Position numbers and translations under genes: made by a program. This document shows, piece after piece, positions 38,836 through 48,044 of a DNA stretch of 64,000 nt; position 1 is the first letter of the stretch; every line of letters starts with the position of its first letter. Location: NCBI GenBank assembly GCA_046328525.1, contig JAXLWK010000015.1, forward strand, positions 1-64,000, in the 5' to 3' direction. The notes beneath the pieces were generated by a model, which saw only the letters and a list, made by a program, of their open reading frames with translations, did no database searches and was not told the DNA's origin. This stretch comes from JBDHWG01 sp046328525 (GTDB lineage: Bacteria; Chloroflexota; Anaerolineae; Epilineales; JAHCIE01).

Positions 38836-41800
38836 CTAGTGTCCTTGCATCAGGAGCGGCAGATAGACCTTGTGAGTCCCGCCGCTGTACGGCGTCGGCG
38901 TGACTGTCGGCGTGTTAGTCGGCGCCGGTGTCGCGGTCGCCGTCGGTGTCGCCGTCGGCGTCGGCGTGTCGGTCGGCGCGGGCGTCTCCGTCAGCGTCGG
39001 TGTCGGCGTCGGCGTGTCAGTCGGCGCCGGGGTGTCGGTGGGGGTGGGCGTTTCCGTCGGCGTCGGCGTCGGCGTCTCGTCGGCCGGCAGGACCGTCAGG
39101 CTCAGCGGGATGGCGACACGCGGCCGCCCCATGGCGTTCGTGTCAAGCGTGAGCTTGCCCTGGTAGTGGGGCGGGTTCGGGCCGCCGAGGGCGCTGGCCG
39201 GCGTGAAGCGGCTGTCCATTTGTAGCGCGACTTGCCAGTCCACCCCGCCCTGCACGTCGGGGCACGAGGCGCTGCCGTCGAAGACGATAGGCGGCACATC
39301 GCCGACCTTGCCGTCAATCGGCGGCGAGGCGACACTACAGATGGGCCGGAACCAGCCGGGCCGCCGCCACGTCATGTCCAGCGCGCCCAGGGCGTTGCGG
39401 ACGAGGGTCGGCAGATTGCCGGCCCACTGGCCGTTCTCGAACGAGGCGTTGATGGCGATGACCTGGGGGCCGACGCCGGGCTGGAAGCTCCTGCTCGCCA
39501 GCAGCGCCTCGCCGTCCGACCACTTGGCGTGGAGCTGGGCGTCGCCCTGGGGCTGCGCGTCCAGGTGGTTGGCCGTGACAAGGGCGGCGACCCCTGCGAA
39601 CAGCGGATCGCCAGGGTCGGCCACACCGCCGAGGCTGGCCGCGCCCTTCGGCGTCCCGGCCGTCGCCAGGGGCGAGTACTTCTCCGCCGCCCAGCGTCCG
39701 CCCAGGCCGGCCGGCGCGTCCTTGAGGGCCTCGCCGCCCAGGAGCACCGTCCCGCCGCGGTCCACGAAGTCGGCCAGCATGTCGCCGACGCGGTCGGGGT
39801 CGCCGAGCGGCGTGTTGTTCCAGACCACGGCGACGTCGTTGTCGAGCAGGCTGTCGAGGGTCACGACGCCGCCGGCGAAGCAGTCGGCCAGCCCGGCCGC
39901 CGAAACCTGGCACAGGCGGCTGACGACGCGAGTCGGGTCCAGGGGCGTCGCCGCGGCGGAGGTCTTGGCGGGCGCGGCATTTGTCGCCGCTTGCGGGTTC
40001 GGTAGGTCGCCGACGTTGAACGGCGCGAGCAGGGACGGCACGCCGCCCGTGCTGTCGGTGACCAGCCACAGGTGGGTCGGGCCGTTGTTCAGCTCGATGC
40101 GCAGGCCGCCGACGAGCGGGTTCTGGATCTGGAAGGTCGTCGAGTACACGTCGCCGTAGTGCAGCGTGATGTCCTGCGGTGTGGCCGTCGTGTTCAGCGC
40201 GACCGGCGCGCAGTCCCACGTCACGAAGCGCTTGAGCATGCCCTGGAAGCCGGCCGGCGGCAGGCCCTCCAGGCCGAAGCTGAAGAAGGCGGCGCAGCCC
40301 TGGCCGTAGCCGTGGGTGATGCCGGTCACGCGGCCGGTCTCGTCCACCGTGTTGGCGGCGGCGTCCGGGATGGGGCGCACGATGTCGGCCAGGTTGGTGT
40401 AGGGCGGCGCATACGCGAACGAGCCGAAGTTGTGGCCGAGGGGCGAGGCACGCAGGCCGCGCATCGTCGTGCCGCGGGTGTTGTTGTCGAAGGCTTCGAT
40501 GCCCAGCACGTCCTTACCGAACTCGGTCACGCCGTTGATGGACAGGTAATCCTGGCTGCTCAGGGCGAAGGTGTTGCCTTGGCGCGCGTCCAGGAACTGC
40601 CGCACGGCCTTCTCCGCCTCGACGGGCAGCGGCGGGTGGCGCGGGTCGGACTTGCGCGTGCCGGTGATCCAGATCACCTTCTGGTACTGCGCCAGGGCCG
40701 CGCCGCTGGGGATGCCGTCCTCGTCGGTGTTCCACACGTTGTACTGGACGCCGATGGCGTTGAGGGCGGCGACGTACATGTCGCGGACGGGGTAGAACTG
40801 GCCGCCCTGCTCCAGGCTTGGCGCGTCGTTGACGAGCAGGATCGGCGGCAGGTCGAGCGGGCCGCAGTAGAAGTCGGCGCGTTGGATGCGGCGTACGAAG
40901 CGGCCGTTGCCGTCCACGCCCATCGCGTCCACCTTGAAGCTCTGCATACCCGGCTCGAAGCGCAGGTCCTCCGAGCAGTACACGCCGGTGTGGTTCGGGT
41001 CGGTGAGTTGCACCTGCTTGCCATCGTTCAGGCGGGCGCGGAGGAACTCGAAGCGGCCGCCCTTGATGTTGCCCTTTTCGTTGTTGAAGCTGAGGCAGAC
41101 CTTGTTGGGCGTCGTCGGCCGACACTCGCCGAGGCTCGGCGTGAACAGCGTCAGGTCGGTGTCCACCTGGCCTTCGACCGTCGCCAGGAACTCGGTGGCG
41201 AAGCCGCTGGGGTTGCTCAGCTCAATCCGCCAGGAACCGGCCGCCGGCGCGGCGATGCGGTAGCGCTTGCTCATCCCGCCGGGCGCGCTATCCACCCGAT
41301 AGACGTTCGGGTCGCCGGTCGGGACGATGCTGCTGTCCGGGCGGCGCAGGACGAAGTTGAGGTTGACCGACGAGTCGGCCCAGTTGACGGTAAAGTACAG
41401 GAAGCGGGCGCTCTCGTTTAGGTTGACCGACAAGGTCGTCGAGCCGCCGCTGTTGAGCGTCCCGGCGGCCTCGAACAGCCGCTGGTAGCGCCGCTGGTAG
41501 TTGTCAATGAAGTGGTACACGTCGGTCAGGCGGTTCTCGATGCGCGAGGCGACGCTCACGTCCGTCGCGACGCTCTCCACCTTGTCGCTGCCGTCGCCGC
41601 TGCTCTTGGACGAGCCGGGGCCGGTCGGGACATACCACGGTGTGCTGCCGGGATGGTCGTTGGCAATGCGCGCCATGAGCGCCTGGTCGGCCAGCGGGCC
41701 GAGGGCGACGGTGTCGAGGCGCACCCCGGTGGGGATGGACGCCTTGATGTCGTCGTACATCGGCGGCGTGTTCTCCATGCCGTCGGACAGGAGCACCATG

Positions 41801-44580
41801 GCGTGGGTGCGGCTGTCGGCGCTAATCTGGTTGAAGCCCATCTGGAGACCCTGGCCGAGCGCCGTCGAGCCGCTGGGCGAGAGGCCGGCGAGGTTGCCCG
41901 CCATGGCGTTGCGGTCGGCGGCGACGCTGACATTGAGCAGCGCCTGCACGAGGCTCGCGCCGGTGTTGAACTGGGTCTCGGCCACGCCGTCGCCGATCTC
42001 GGTCATCTGGATGAAGTCGCGGCCGGCGGCCTTCGCGGCCGGCATCTGGGCGTAGCTCGCCATCGAGCCGGAGGTGTCAATGACGATCGAGAGCGCCTTC
42101 GGCGGCGTCGGCGTGTTGTTGTAGCGCACGGCGTTCGTCTCGGTCTGGGTGAGCGCGCCCAGGAAGTCCACCTTGAAGTCGTACAGGCCGGCGCCGCTCT
42201 GGGAGGGCGCGCGGACGATCAGCCAGTACTGGTTGCCGACAGGGCCGCGCTGGATGACGCTGCCCTCGCCGACGCCGTTGCCGGTGTCAATCTGCTTCGT
42301 GCCGACGAACAGCTTGAGGGCGTTGGGGTCGGCCAGGTTGGTGACCAGGTTGGTCGAGGGCCTGAAGCCGTCGCTGATGTCGAGGTGGATCTGGAACGTA
42401 CCGGGGCCGCTGAACCAGCCGGCGTCGGCGACGGCGCTGGTGAGCGGGTAAACAATGTTGAAGCTCCACGGGTTGTGAGTCGCGGCCAGGCCGTAGGTCT
42501 GCGGTCCTGTCGGCAGGCTTGTCGAGCGCACCTCGACGGTCCACCAGCCGGCGGCCGGGTTGGGAACCGTCACCTGCTCCTGGTTGTTGAGGGTGTCGTT
42601 GCCGCGCGTCGCGGCGTTGTTCGGGCTGGCCGGGTTGAGCACCCACGGCTGCCACGTCGTCGCGCCGTCGGGCGCGATCAGGCGTAGGTCTAGGTCGTTG
42701 ACAAGCTCGGTCGCCGCCAGCAGCGTGCCGGCGGCGTCGTCCCATGCCAGGCTGACCTGGAGGGTCGCCGTGCCGGGCGTGACGTTGAGGTGATAGCGCT
42801 GCACTTCGCCGTTGCTCGTGACCTTGCCTTCGACGAAGCGGTTCTCGCGAATGGTATCCACGGCGGCCCTGGCGTCCACGCGCCCGTAGCCCGTCTGGAA
42901 GTCGGGGCCGTTCCCGCCGCTGGGCGACGCCGCCGAGTTCATCAGGATGGCCTTGACGGTGGCGGGCAGGGGGTCGGTGGTCGGGCCGTAGGAGTTGTGG
43001 AACTGCTGCACCATCAGGGCGGCGATGCCCGCCACGGCCGGTGTCGCCATGCTGGTGCCGCTCATCGTATCATACGGCCAGCAGAAGTCGTCGCCCGTGC
43101 CGTCGCAGTTGCGGCCGGTGTTGTCAATGAACTGGTTCGGAATGGTGGACAGCACACCGACGCCCGGCGCGGAGACGATGGGCTTGAGCCGGCCGTCGTC
43201 CGTCGGCCCCCAGCCGCTGAAGCCGGCGCTGGAGTCGTTGTTCTGCTGAGCCGCGCCCACCTGGATGGGGTTCTTGGCCGTCGCCGGGGGGGCGGTCGTG
43301 TTGAACTGGGTCCCACAGCGCCCGTCGCCGCGCTCGTTGCCGTTCGCCCAGGTCATGATCAGGGGCCGACCGAGGCTGCCGCGCACGATCTGGTCCAAGA
43401 GTTGCGGACCGGCGGCGTAGTCGCCCTCGCGGTTGCAGTTGAACACGCCGACCGACTGGCCGTTGTTGATGCGGCTCGTGCCGTTACTGGCGAGGTTCGT
43501 GCCGAGGGAGGCCGTGGCGATGTTGGCGCTGTGGTTCAGACCGTTCTGCATGTCCGCCTGAATGTCGCCCAGGTTGTCGTAGAAGAACAGGTTCGAGCCG
43601 TCATCTTGGTAGCCGTAGGTAATCAGGCCGGCGCTGGGGGCCATGCCTCGGTTGTTCAGGACACTCGTCCCGGCGCCGGAGCCGTTGCCCAACACCGTGC
43701 CGGCGACGTGGGACGAGTGATCGGCGACGCTCGTGCCGTCCTGGTCAACGATGCGGCCGTTGTAGTCCTCGTGGCTGGCGCGGCCGACGTCGTAGACCAG
43801 GACGTTCACGCCCGCGCCGTTGAGGTTGTACGGCGCGACGTTCTGCACCAGGTCGACGTTCGTTCGCGCGCGGGTATTGGAGTTCGTCGCCGTCAGCGGG
43901 GGCAGCGGCGACTCCAGCCAGAGGACTTCCTCTTGCCGGCTGAGCGCTGCGACATCCGACGGCTTCATGACCGCCGTCACGGCGTTGATGGCCGACGCCT
44001 CGTTGGTGATGCGCGCCCCGAACTTCGCCAACACCCCGCGCCCATCGGCGAGGCTGACGTCGTCGTGGAACTGCACGATGACCGGCACGACCGGCGTGTC
44101 CTTGTCGGCCGTGGGGTTCGCCAGGTCCTCGGCGAGGGCGGGCGCGACCTTGTCCGCCGGCAGGAGCGCGCCGATCCAGGCGACACCGCCCTTGCCGACG
44201 AGCGACGATACTTTGTCGGCCTGGGTATCAATGCGCGCGACCCACGCCTGCTGCGGCAGGTAGTTCTGGAGGTGGATGCCGCGCGCGGCCAGGGCCGCCT
44301 TCTCCGGCGGGTCGGGGATGTGGTCGAGCTGCACCAGGGCGTGATAGCTCGCCGCCTTCGCCTTCGCGTCGGACTGCGCCTGCTGTAACTGGGCGCTGGT
44401 GGCGGCGTCCACACCGGCGGTTGGCTTGATGGTGCGCGATTTGAGGCTGATAGACGGAAGCTGCGGGCCTTGCGCGGCGGCGGCGGGTGGCAGGGCCGAG
44501 GCCGCGCTGATGGCGAGGAGAACGAGCGTCAGCGCGAGGCTGACCAGCAGGGGAACGCGAAGCGGCCGAGAGCGGTGCAT
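38836..44580 (-). CDS. Giant secreted subtilase with VWA and amidotransferase-like domains
   Basis: Secreted S8-family serine protease of 1914 residues. After a signal peptide (about 1-36, ending AAAAQ) and a propeptide-like region come the catalytic residues: Asp in LVYDVGRASHED (about 265), His in DHSSHVAGT (about 288) and Ser in GTSMATP (about 508). A VWA domain with intact MIDAS DTSGSM starts near 832. Two segments resemble class I glutamine-amidotransferase-like folds (about 1240-1350 and 1567-1735). The last ~85 residues are a Thr-Pro linker ending VYLPLLMQGH. Fusion of protease, adhesion-type VWA and amidotransferase-like modules is unusual. Start chosen at the ATG with a full signal peptide and AAGGAGAGA upstream. 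Target unknown. Confidence 0.87.
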   Translation of the reverse strand: MHRSRPLRVPLLVSLALTLVLLAISAASALPPAAAAQGPQLPSISLKSRTIKPTAGVDAATSAQLQQAQSDAKAKAASYHALVQLDHIPDPPEKAALAARGIHLQNYLPQQAWVARIDTQADKVSSLVGKGGVAWIGALLPADKVAPALAEDLANPTADKDTPVVPVIVQFHDDVSLADGRGVLAKFGARITNEASAINAVTAVMKPSDVAALSRQEEVLWLESPLPPLTATNSNTRARTNVDLVQNVAPYNLNGAGVNVLVYDVGRASHEDYNGRIVDQDGTSVADHSSHVAGTVLGNGSGAGTSVLNNRGMAPSAGLITYGYQDDGSNLFFYDNLGDIQADMQNGLNHSANIATASLGTNLASNGTSRINNGQSVGVFNCNREGDYAAGPQLLDQIVRGSLGRPLIMTWANGNERGDGRCGTQFNTTAPPATAKNPIQVGAAQQNNDSSAGFSGWGPTDDGRLKPIVSAPGVGVLSTIPNQFIDNTGRNCDGTGDDFCWPYDTMSGTSMATPAVAGIAALMVQQFHNSYGPTTDPLPATVKAILMNSAASPSGGNGPDFQTGYGRVDARAAVDTIRENRFVEGKVTSNGEVQRYHLNVTPGTATLQVSLAWDDAAGTLLAATELVNDLDLRLIAPDGATTWQPWVLNPASPNNAATRGNDTLNNQEQVTVPNPAAGWWTVEVRSTSLPTGPQTYGLAATHNPWSFNIVYPLTSAVADAGWFSGPGTFQIHLDISDGFRPSTNLVTNLADPNALKLFVGTKQIDTGNGVGEGSVIQRGPVGNQYWLIVRAPSQSGAGLYDFKVDFLGALTQTETNAVRYNNTPTPPKALSIVIDTSGSMASYAQMPAAKAAGRDFIQMTEIGDGVAETQFNTGASLVQALLNVSVAADRNAMAGNLAGLSPSGSTALGQGLQMGFNQISADSRTHAMVLLSDGMENTPPMYDDIKASIPTGVRLDTVALGPLADQALMARIANDHPGSTPWYVPTGPGSSKSSGDGSDKVESVATDVSVASRIENRLTDVYHFIDNYQRRYQRLFEAAGTLNSGGSTTLSVNLNESARFLYFTVNWADSSVNLNFVLRRPDSSIVPTGDPNVYRVDSAPGGMSKRYRIAAPAAGSWRIELSNPSGFATEFLATVEGQVDTDLTLFTPSLGECRPTTPNKVCLSFNNEKGNIKGGRFEFLRARLNDGKQVQLTDPNHTGVYCSEDLRFEPGMQSFKVDAMGVDGNGRFVRRIQRADFYCGPLDLPPILLVNDAPSLEQGGQFYPVRDMYVAALNAIGVQYNVWNTDEDGIPSGAALAQYQKVIWITGTRKSDPRHPPLPVEAEKAVRQFLDARQGNTFALSSQDYLSINGVTEFGKDVLGIEAFDNNTRGTTMRGLRASPLGHNFGSFAYAPPYTNLADIVRPIPDAAANTVDETGRVTGITHGYGQGCAAFFSFGLEGLPPAGFQGMLKRFVTWDCAPVALNTTATPQDITLHYGDVYSTTFQIQNPLVGGLRIELNNGPTHLWLVTDSTGGVPSLLAPFNVGDLPNPQAATNAAPAKTSAAATPLDPTRVVSRLCQVSAAGLADCFAGGVVTLDSLLDNDVAVVWNNTPLGDPDRVGDMLADFVDRGGTVLLGGEALKDAPAGLGGRWAAEKYSPLATAGTPKGAASLGGVADPGDPLFAGVAALVTANHLDAQPQGDAQLHAKWSDGEALLASRSFQPGVGPQVIAINASFENGQWAGNLPTLVRNALGALDMTWRRPGWFRPICSVASPPIDGKVGDVPPIVFDGSASCPDVQGGVDWQVALQMDSRFTPASALGGPNPPHYQGKLTLDTNAMGRPRVAIPLSLTVLPADETPTPTPTETPTPTDTPAPTDTPTPTPTLTETPAPTDTPTPTATPTATATPAPTNTPTVTPTPYSGGTHKVYLPLLMQGH

Positions 44581-44695
44581 ACGATTGTCTCTCCTTCAAC
44601 TGTGTCCCGGCCCAGAGGGGCCGGGGAATCCTGCCCAACGACTACCCTTATCGTCGGGACGAACGGAGAGACACGCACCTTTCCACGGGCGACGG

Positions 44696-45121
44696 CTACG
44701 GCGCCATTAGCGAGGCAAACTGGGCCGGGCTGACAATCCGCACTTCCTCTACCTGCCCTAACACAAGAAGATCGCGATCGCCAGTGACCAGATAATCTGC
44801 TTGCCCAATGACCGCGTAGGCGAGCAGATAGTCGTCCTTAGGATCTCGCGTGACGCGGGGAATGGGGTCGGTAATAGCTGGGATGACCTCAGCAACTTCA
44901 AGAAGCGTCTCGATCAGTATTTGCATGCTCTCGACAGAGAGTGCTGCAGCCAGGTACGGCTTCGTCGAGACGGTGAAGACTATCTCTTCCAGCAGCGCCT
45001 GCGGAATGAGGAGTGTCGCCTGGGGAGAAAGCGCCGCTGCCATGACTGTGTGAACCGGACTGTGCCTATTGCGTGTGAGCAGATAGCTGATGAAGTTGTT
45101 GGTGTCAAGAAGGAGGCGCAT
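44696..45121 (-). CDS. PIN-domain toxin
   Basis: Probable ribonuclease toxin of a type II toxin-antitoxin pair, 141 residues. PIN-domain acids are present: Asp6 (LLLDTN), Glu45/46 (LLEEI), Asp96/97 (PKDDYLLAYA) and Asp115 (VTGDRDLL). A GGTGTC-type ribosome-binding site is not obvious, so translation may be coupled to the antitoxin gene, whose stop lies six bases upstream. The N-terminal MRLLLDTNNFISYLLT is typical of putative toxins such as those next to Phd/YefM antitoxins. Confidence 0.88.
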   Translation of the reverse strand: MRLLLDTNNFISYLLTRNRHSPVHTVMAAALSPQATLLIPQALLEEIVFTVSTKPYLAAALSVESMQILIETLLEVAEVIPAITDPIPRVTRDPKDDYLLAYAVIGQADYLVTGDRDLLVLGQVEEVRIVSPAQFASLMAP

Positions 45122-45127
45122 CGCGAG

Positions 45128-45472
45128 TTACTCTTCACCAAAGCCTATCTGCCCTTTTCTTACCAGGCTATCAATGGCGTCACGCGTGAGCCGGTCCCCC
45201 AGCGCCAGCGCCTCCTCCTCGGTCAGGCCTCCGTTTTCGGCTTGAACGCGCTGGCGCAACTGCTCTAGTCGGGCCAGCGCCACGCGGCGGCGGGCCTGCT
45301 CTTCTTGCTGCGCGCGTAGGGTGAGCACTGCCTCGTACTCGGCATACGCCATGACCACGACAGTCGGCTTGCCGCGACTTTCGATGACGACTTCATCTCG
45401 ATTCTCGATCACCCACTCGATCACGGTTCCGAGGCGGTTCTTTGCCTCTTTAGCGGATACGGTCTTAGGCAT
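45128..45472 (-). CDS. Phd/YefM-type antitoxin
   Basis: Antitoxin of 114 residues. The N-terminal half (TVSAKEAKNRLGTVIEWVIENRDEVVIESRGKPTVVVMAYAEYE; cited by its ends TVSAKEAKNRLG and PTVVVMAYAEYE) is the DNA-binding Phd/YefM fold. The C-terminal part, a charged helix (RVALARLEQLRQRVQAEN) and GLTEEEALALGDRL, would wrap around the toxin. It precedes the toxin by six bases. A promoter that overlaps a near-perfect hairpin lies 65-100 bases upstream; such antitoxins usually repress their own operon there. Confidence 0.88.
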   Translation of the reverse strand: MPKTVSAKEAKNRLGTVIEWVIENRDEVVIESRGKPTVVVMAYAEYEAVLTLRAQQEEQARRRVALARLEQLRQRVQAENGGLTEEEALALGDRLTRDAIDSLVRKGQIGFGEE

Positions 45473-45542
45473 AGCGCCCTCGATTCATGTGGCTGCCTGG
45501 TCACCTGGACCATCCTATCGGATAGTAGCTAATATCTATGCT

Positions 45543-45571
45543 ATTATAATCGCCCCAGTTGTAGCTATCAA
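45543..45571 (-). promoter_or_regulatory. Toxin-antitoxin promoter
   Basis: TTGATA (45571-45566), 17-base spacer, TATAAT (45548-45543) on the minus strand. The spacer is one arm of a hairpin (see next entry). Confidence 0.8.
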
Positions 45572-45592
45572 GTCGCTACGACTGGGGCGATT
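45548..45592. promoter_or_regulatory. Near-perfect 18-bp inverted repeat overlapping the TA promoter
   Basis: Arm 45548-45565 pairs with 45575-45592 in 17 of 18 positions, loop TATCAAGTC. The -35 box is in the loop and the -10 box starts at the arm's edge. It is either a terminator of the EamA gene, which ends 50 bases upstream, or an operator for the antitoxin. Confidence 0.65.
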
Positions 45593-45644
45593 GTCTGTTA
45601 CGGCCTCATAGCGCCTAAGCTGGTTGTGCCGATGGGCCGTACCC

Positions 45645-46571
45645 TCAGCGGCCGGCGCCGGCGGCGGAGAACCGCTGCGCGATCTGTCGCACGTAGCCGT
45701 TGATGACCGCCAGCCCGGCCAGGATGAAGCCAAAGCCCACGAAGTCGGCCGCCTTGAGGCGCTCGCCGAGGAGCAGCGTCCCCCACAGAATGCTTGTGAA
45801 CGGCGAGATGTACGTGACCAGCGAGGCGTTCGTCGCGCCGACCTCGCGGATGAGCCAGTAGTACAGCAGGTACGCGAGGGACGTGCCGACGACGGCGAGC
45901 ATGACCAGGGAGGCGACGGCGGGGAGCACGATGCCTGCATCCGACAGGCTCAGGCGCCAGGGCTGCTCGACGAGCAGAGCGACGGGCAGGATGGCCGCGC
46001 TCGCCATGACCATCTGCCCGGCCGACGCGGCCATGGGCGCAACGCCGCGCAGGTGCTTGCGGGCGTAGACGATGGTCGCGCCGTAGCTGGCCGCCGCCAG
46101 AATCACGGCGACATCGCCGGCGAGGTTCTGGCCCGCGCCGGCGATGGCATCCGGGCCGATGAGGATGGCGACGCCGGCGAAGCCGAGCAGGATGCCAACG
46201 ATCTTGGTGACGGTCATGCGCTCGTCGTGCAGGAAGAGATGGGCAAAGATGGCGGTGAAGATCGGCGACGTGGCAATGAGAATGGCGGTCAGCCCGCTGT
46301 CAATGCGCTGCTCCCCCCAGGTAATGAGGCTGTACGGGACAGCGCCGTTGAACAGGCCCATGACCAGGAACGTACCCCACAGGGCGCGGCTGCGCGGCAG
46401 CGCGATCCCGCGCAGGCGCAGGATGAGCAGGCTCGTCAGCGCCGCCATGACGACGCGCAGCGTGACGAGGGTGAGTGGCGGGAAGACCTGCACCGCCACC
46501 TTGATAAAAAGGTAGGACGCGCCCCAGATGGAGCCGAGTAACAGCAGTGCGCCAAGCTCGCGAGCCTTCAC
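45645..46571 (-). CDS. EamA/DMT-family transporter
   Basis: Ten-helix drug/metabolite transporter of 308 residues made of two EamA repeats. The start of repeat one is LGSIWGASYLFIKVA and the end of repeat two is YISPFTSILWGTLLLGERL with GFGFILAGLAVIN. Substrate unknown; relatives export amino acids or metabolites. The start is GTG at 46571 because GGGAGG lies six bases before it; the longer version with an Arg-rich N-terminus has none. It stands alone and runs towards the toxin-antitoxin operon. Confidence 0.9.
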   Translation of the reverse strand: MKARELGALLLLGSIWGASYLFIKVAVQVFPPLTLVTLRVVMAALTSLLILRLRGIALPRSRALWGTFLVMGLFNGAVPYSLITWGEQRIDSGLTAILIATSPIFTAIFAHLFLHDERMTVTKIVGILLGFAGVAILIGPDAIAGAGQNLAGDVAVILAAASYGATIVYARKHLRGVAPMAASAGQMVMASAAILPVALLVEQPWRLSLSDAGIVLPAVASLVMLAVVGTSLAYLLYYWLIREVGATNASLVTYISPFTSILWGTLLLGERLKAADFVGFGFILAGLAVINGYVRQIAQRFSAAGAGR

Positions 46572-46735
46572 AGCAATCCTCCCAAAACATCGAGCCGGCG
46601 CATCACGGCGCCGGCTTCTCGGCGAAACAATGTCCTGTTGAGCCATCAGTGCCGACAGTATACCCCAGAACGCCCCGAAACGCTATCCAGTTCTTGCGCT
46701 CCAATTCGCCGTGGTAGGACAAGCAGGCTGGCAAA

Positions 46736-46832
<97 letters not shown>

Positions 46833-46880
46833 CGAGATGAAGCCCGCAGACGACGCGTCTGGTACATATGCGATGTGCGT

Positions 46881-46910
46881 TTCGTAGTGACGACTTCAGT
46901 CGTTCTGCGG
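46881..46910. repeat. Second copy of the palindromic repeat targeted by the IS element
   Basis: The reverse complement of 46875-46904 matches the rejoined flanks of the IS element at 7385-7403 plus 8290-8300, with four differences in 30 bases. The centre is the palindrome CGACTTCAGTCG. Confidence 0.85.
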
Positions 46911-46989
46911 CCGCCAGAGCGACTGGAAGTCGCCCCTACACGCCTCTCCTCGCCTGTGTAACAGCATGTGGGTTTTACTTTGGGCCAGC

Positions 46990-47259
46990 TTAGGCCGGAA
47001 TCACGGTTGTTGACGAGTAGACGGCCAAGATTCGCGCGCCGCCGGCGATATGGCTCAGATACGCCGCCCACTCCTGCGTCAGGCGCGGGCGGAACGACCA
47101 ATCGAGCACGATCAGGTCCGGCTGCTCGACGCGCGCGGCGCGAAACAACTCACCTTCGCTCCAGGAGTGCGAGACAACGCTCAGGTCCGGATGCGTCTCT
47201 CTCAGAGCCTCAAGGGCCTGCTCCAACGACAGCAAGTCGCCGGCCAGCAGAATACGCAT
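46990..47259 (-). CDS. Degenerate receiver-like protein
   Basis: Protein of 89 residues that resembles the N-terminal two thirds of a response-regulator receiver: RILLAGDLLSLEQALEAL, then ARVEQPDLIVLDWSF with the phospho-accepting-type Asp53. The acidic pair at the start of receivers (normally DD) is reduced to one Asp, and the conserved Thr and Lys of the C-terminal half are not visible. GGAG is six bases before the ATG. It lies between the glgX remnant and the NarL-type regulator, so it may be a small modulator or a decaying gene. Low certainty on function. Confidence 0.55.
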   Translation of the reverse strand: MRILLAGDLLSLEQALEALRETHPDLSVVSHSWSEGELFRAARVEQPDLIVLDWSFRPRLTQEWAAYLSHIAGGARILAVYSSTTVIPA

Positions 47260-47396
47260 GCTGCGCTCCGTGCAGATATGGGACAGCCGGTGGCGCTGTC
47301 CCTTGCTCTAGCATACAGCAGGACTACTCTTCGGCGACACCCCGAAGTGATAGTTTCCTGGTATCGAATCTGACTATCATTTGTGGCAGGGCGCTG

Positions 47397-48044
47397 TCAG
47401 ATGAGCTTGCAGGCGGAGGCGAAGTGAACGGCTTCGGTGCGGTTGGAAGCGCCGAGCTTGGCGAAGATGCTCTTGAGGTGAAAACGCGTCGTGGACTTAG
47501 TGATATTGAGCGCGTGGGCGATCTCAGCGTCTGTCTTGCCTTCAGCGACCAGCGCCAGCACCTCCATCTCGCGCTCCGAGAGGTGCGGCGCGGGCGGGCG
47601 CTGATCGTCGGCCGCCGCTTCGGCCAGCGCCTGGGTAATCTCGGCTGAGAAGGTGCGGCGGCCCCTGGCGGCGTCGCGCACGGCGGCGGCCAGGTCCTCG
47701 GTCGAGATCGTCTTCAACAGGTAGCTGGACGCGCCGGCCCGAATGGCTTTCTGCGCCAGCGCCACCTCGCTGAACGTCGTCAAGGCGATGAGATGGATCT
47801 CGGGCATCTCGCTCCGAATGAGACCAATGGCGGTGGGGCCGTCCATGCCGGGCATGACCACGTCCATGAGGACGACATCGGGCCGCAAGTCGCGGCACAT
47901 CTTGACCGCCACCTCCCCACTCCTGGCCTCGCCGATGCACACCATGTCCGGTTGAGCGGACAGGAACACCTGCAACCCGTAGCGCATCGTCGGGTGATCG
48001 TCAACGACCAGGACGCGGATCGGCCCCGCGCAGTTAGTGGTCAT
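47397..48044 (-). CDS. NarL/LuxR-family response regulator
   Basis: Two-component response regulator of 215 residues. The receiver has acidic residues VVDDHP (15-16), phospho-acceptor Asp61 (VLMDVVMPGMDG) and Lys in LLKTIS. The C-terminal LuxR-type helix-turn-helix reads LSEREMEVLALVAEGKTDAEIA and the recognition segment NITKSTTRFHLKSIFAKLG. It overlaps the kinase gene by 11 bases, so the pair is co-translated. Genes regulated are unknown; the divergent formate dehydrogenase operon is the nearest candidate. Confidence 0.93.
   Translation of the reverse strand: MTTNCAGPIRVLVVDDHPTMRYGLQVFLSAQPDMVCIGEARSGEVAVKMCRDLRPDVVLMDVVMPGMDGPTAIGLIRSEMPEIHLIALTTFSEVALAQKAIRAGASSYLLKTISTEDLAAAVRDAARGRRTFSAEITQALAEAAADDQRPPAPHLSEREMEVLALVAEGKTDAEIAHALNITKSTTRFHLKSIFAKLGASNRTEAVHFASACKLI

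Noticed and set aside
45548..45592. Rho-independent terminator of the EamA gene
   Set aside because: The stem is strong but no T-run follows on the minus strand, so it is listed as a promoter-overlapping inverted repeat instead.
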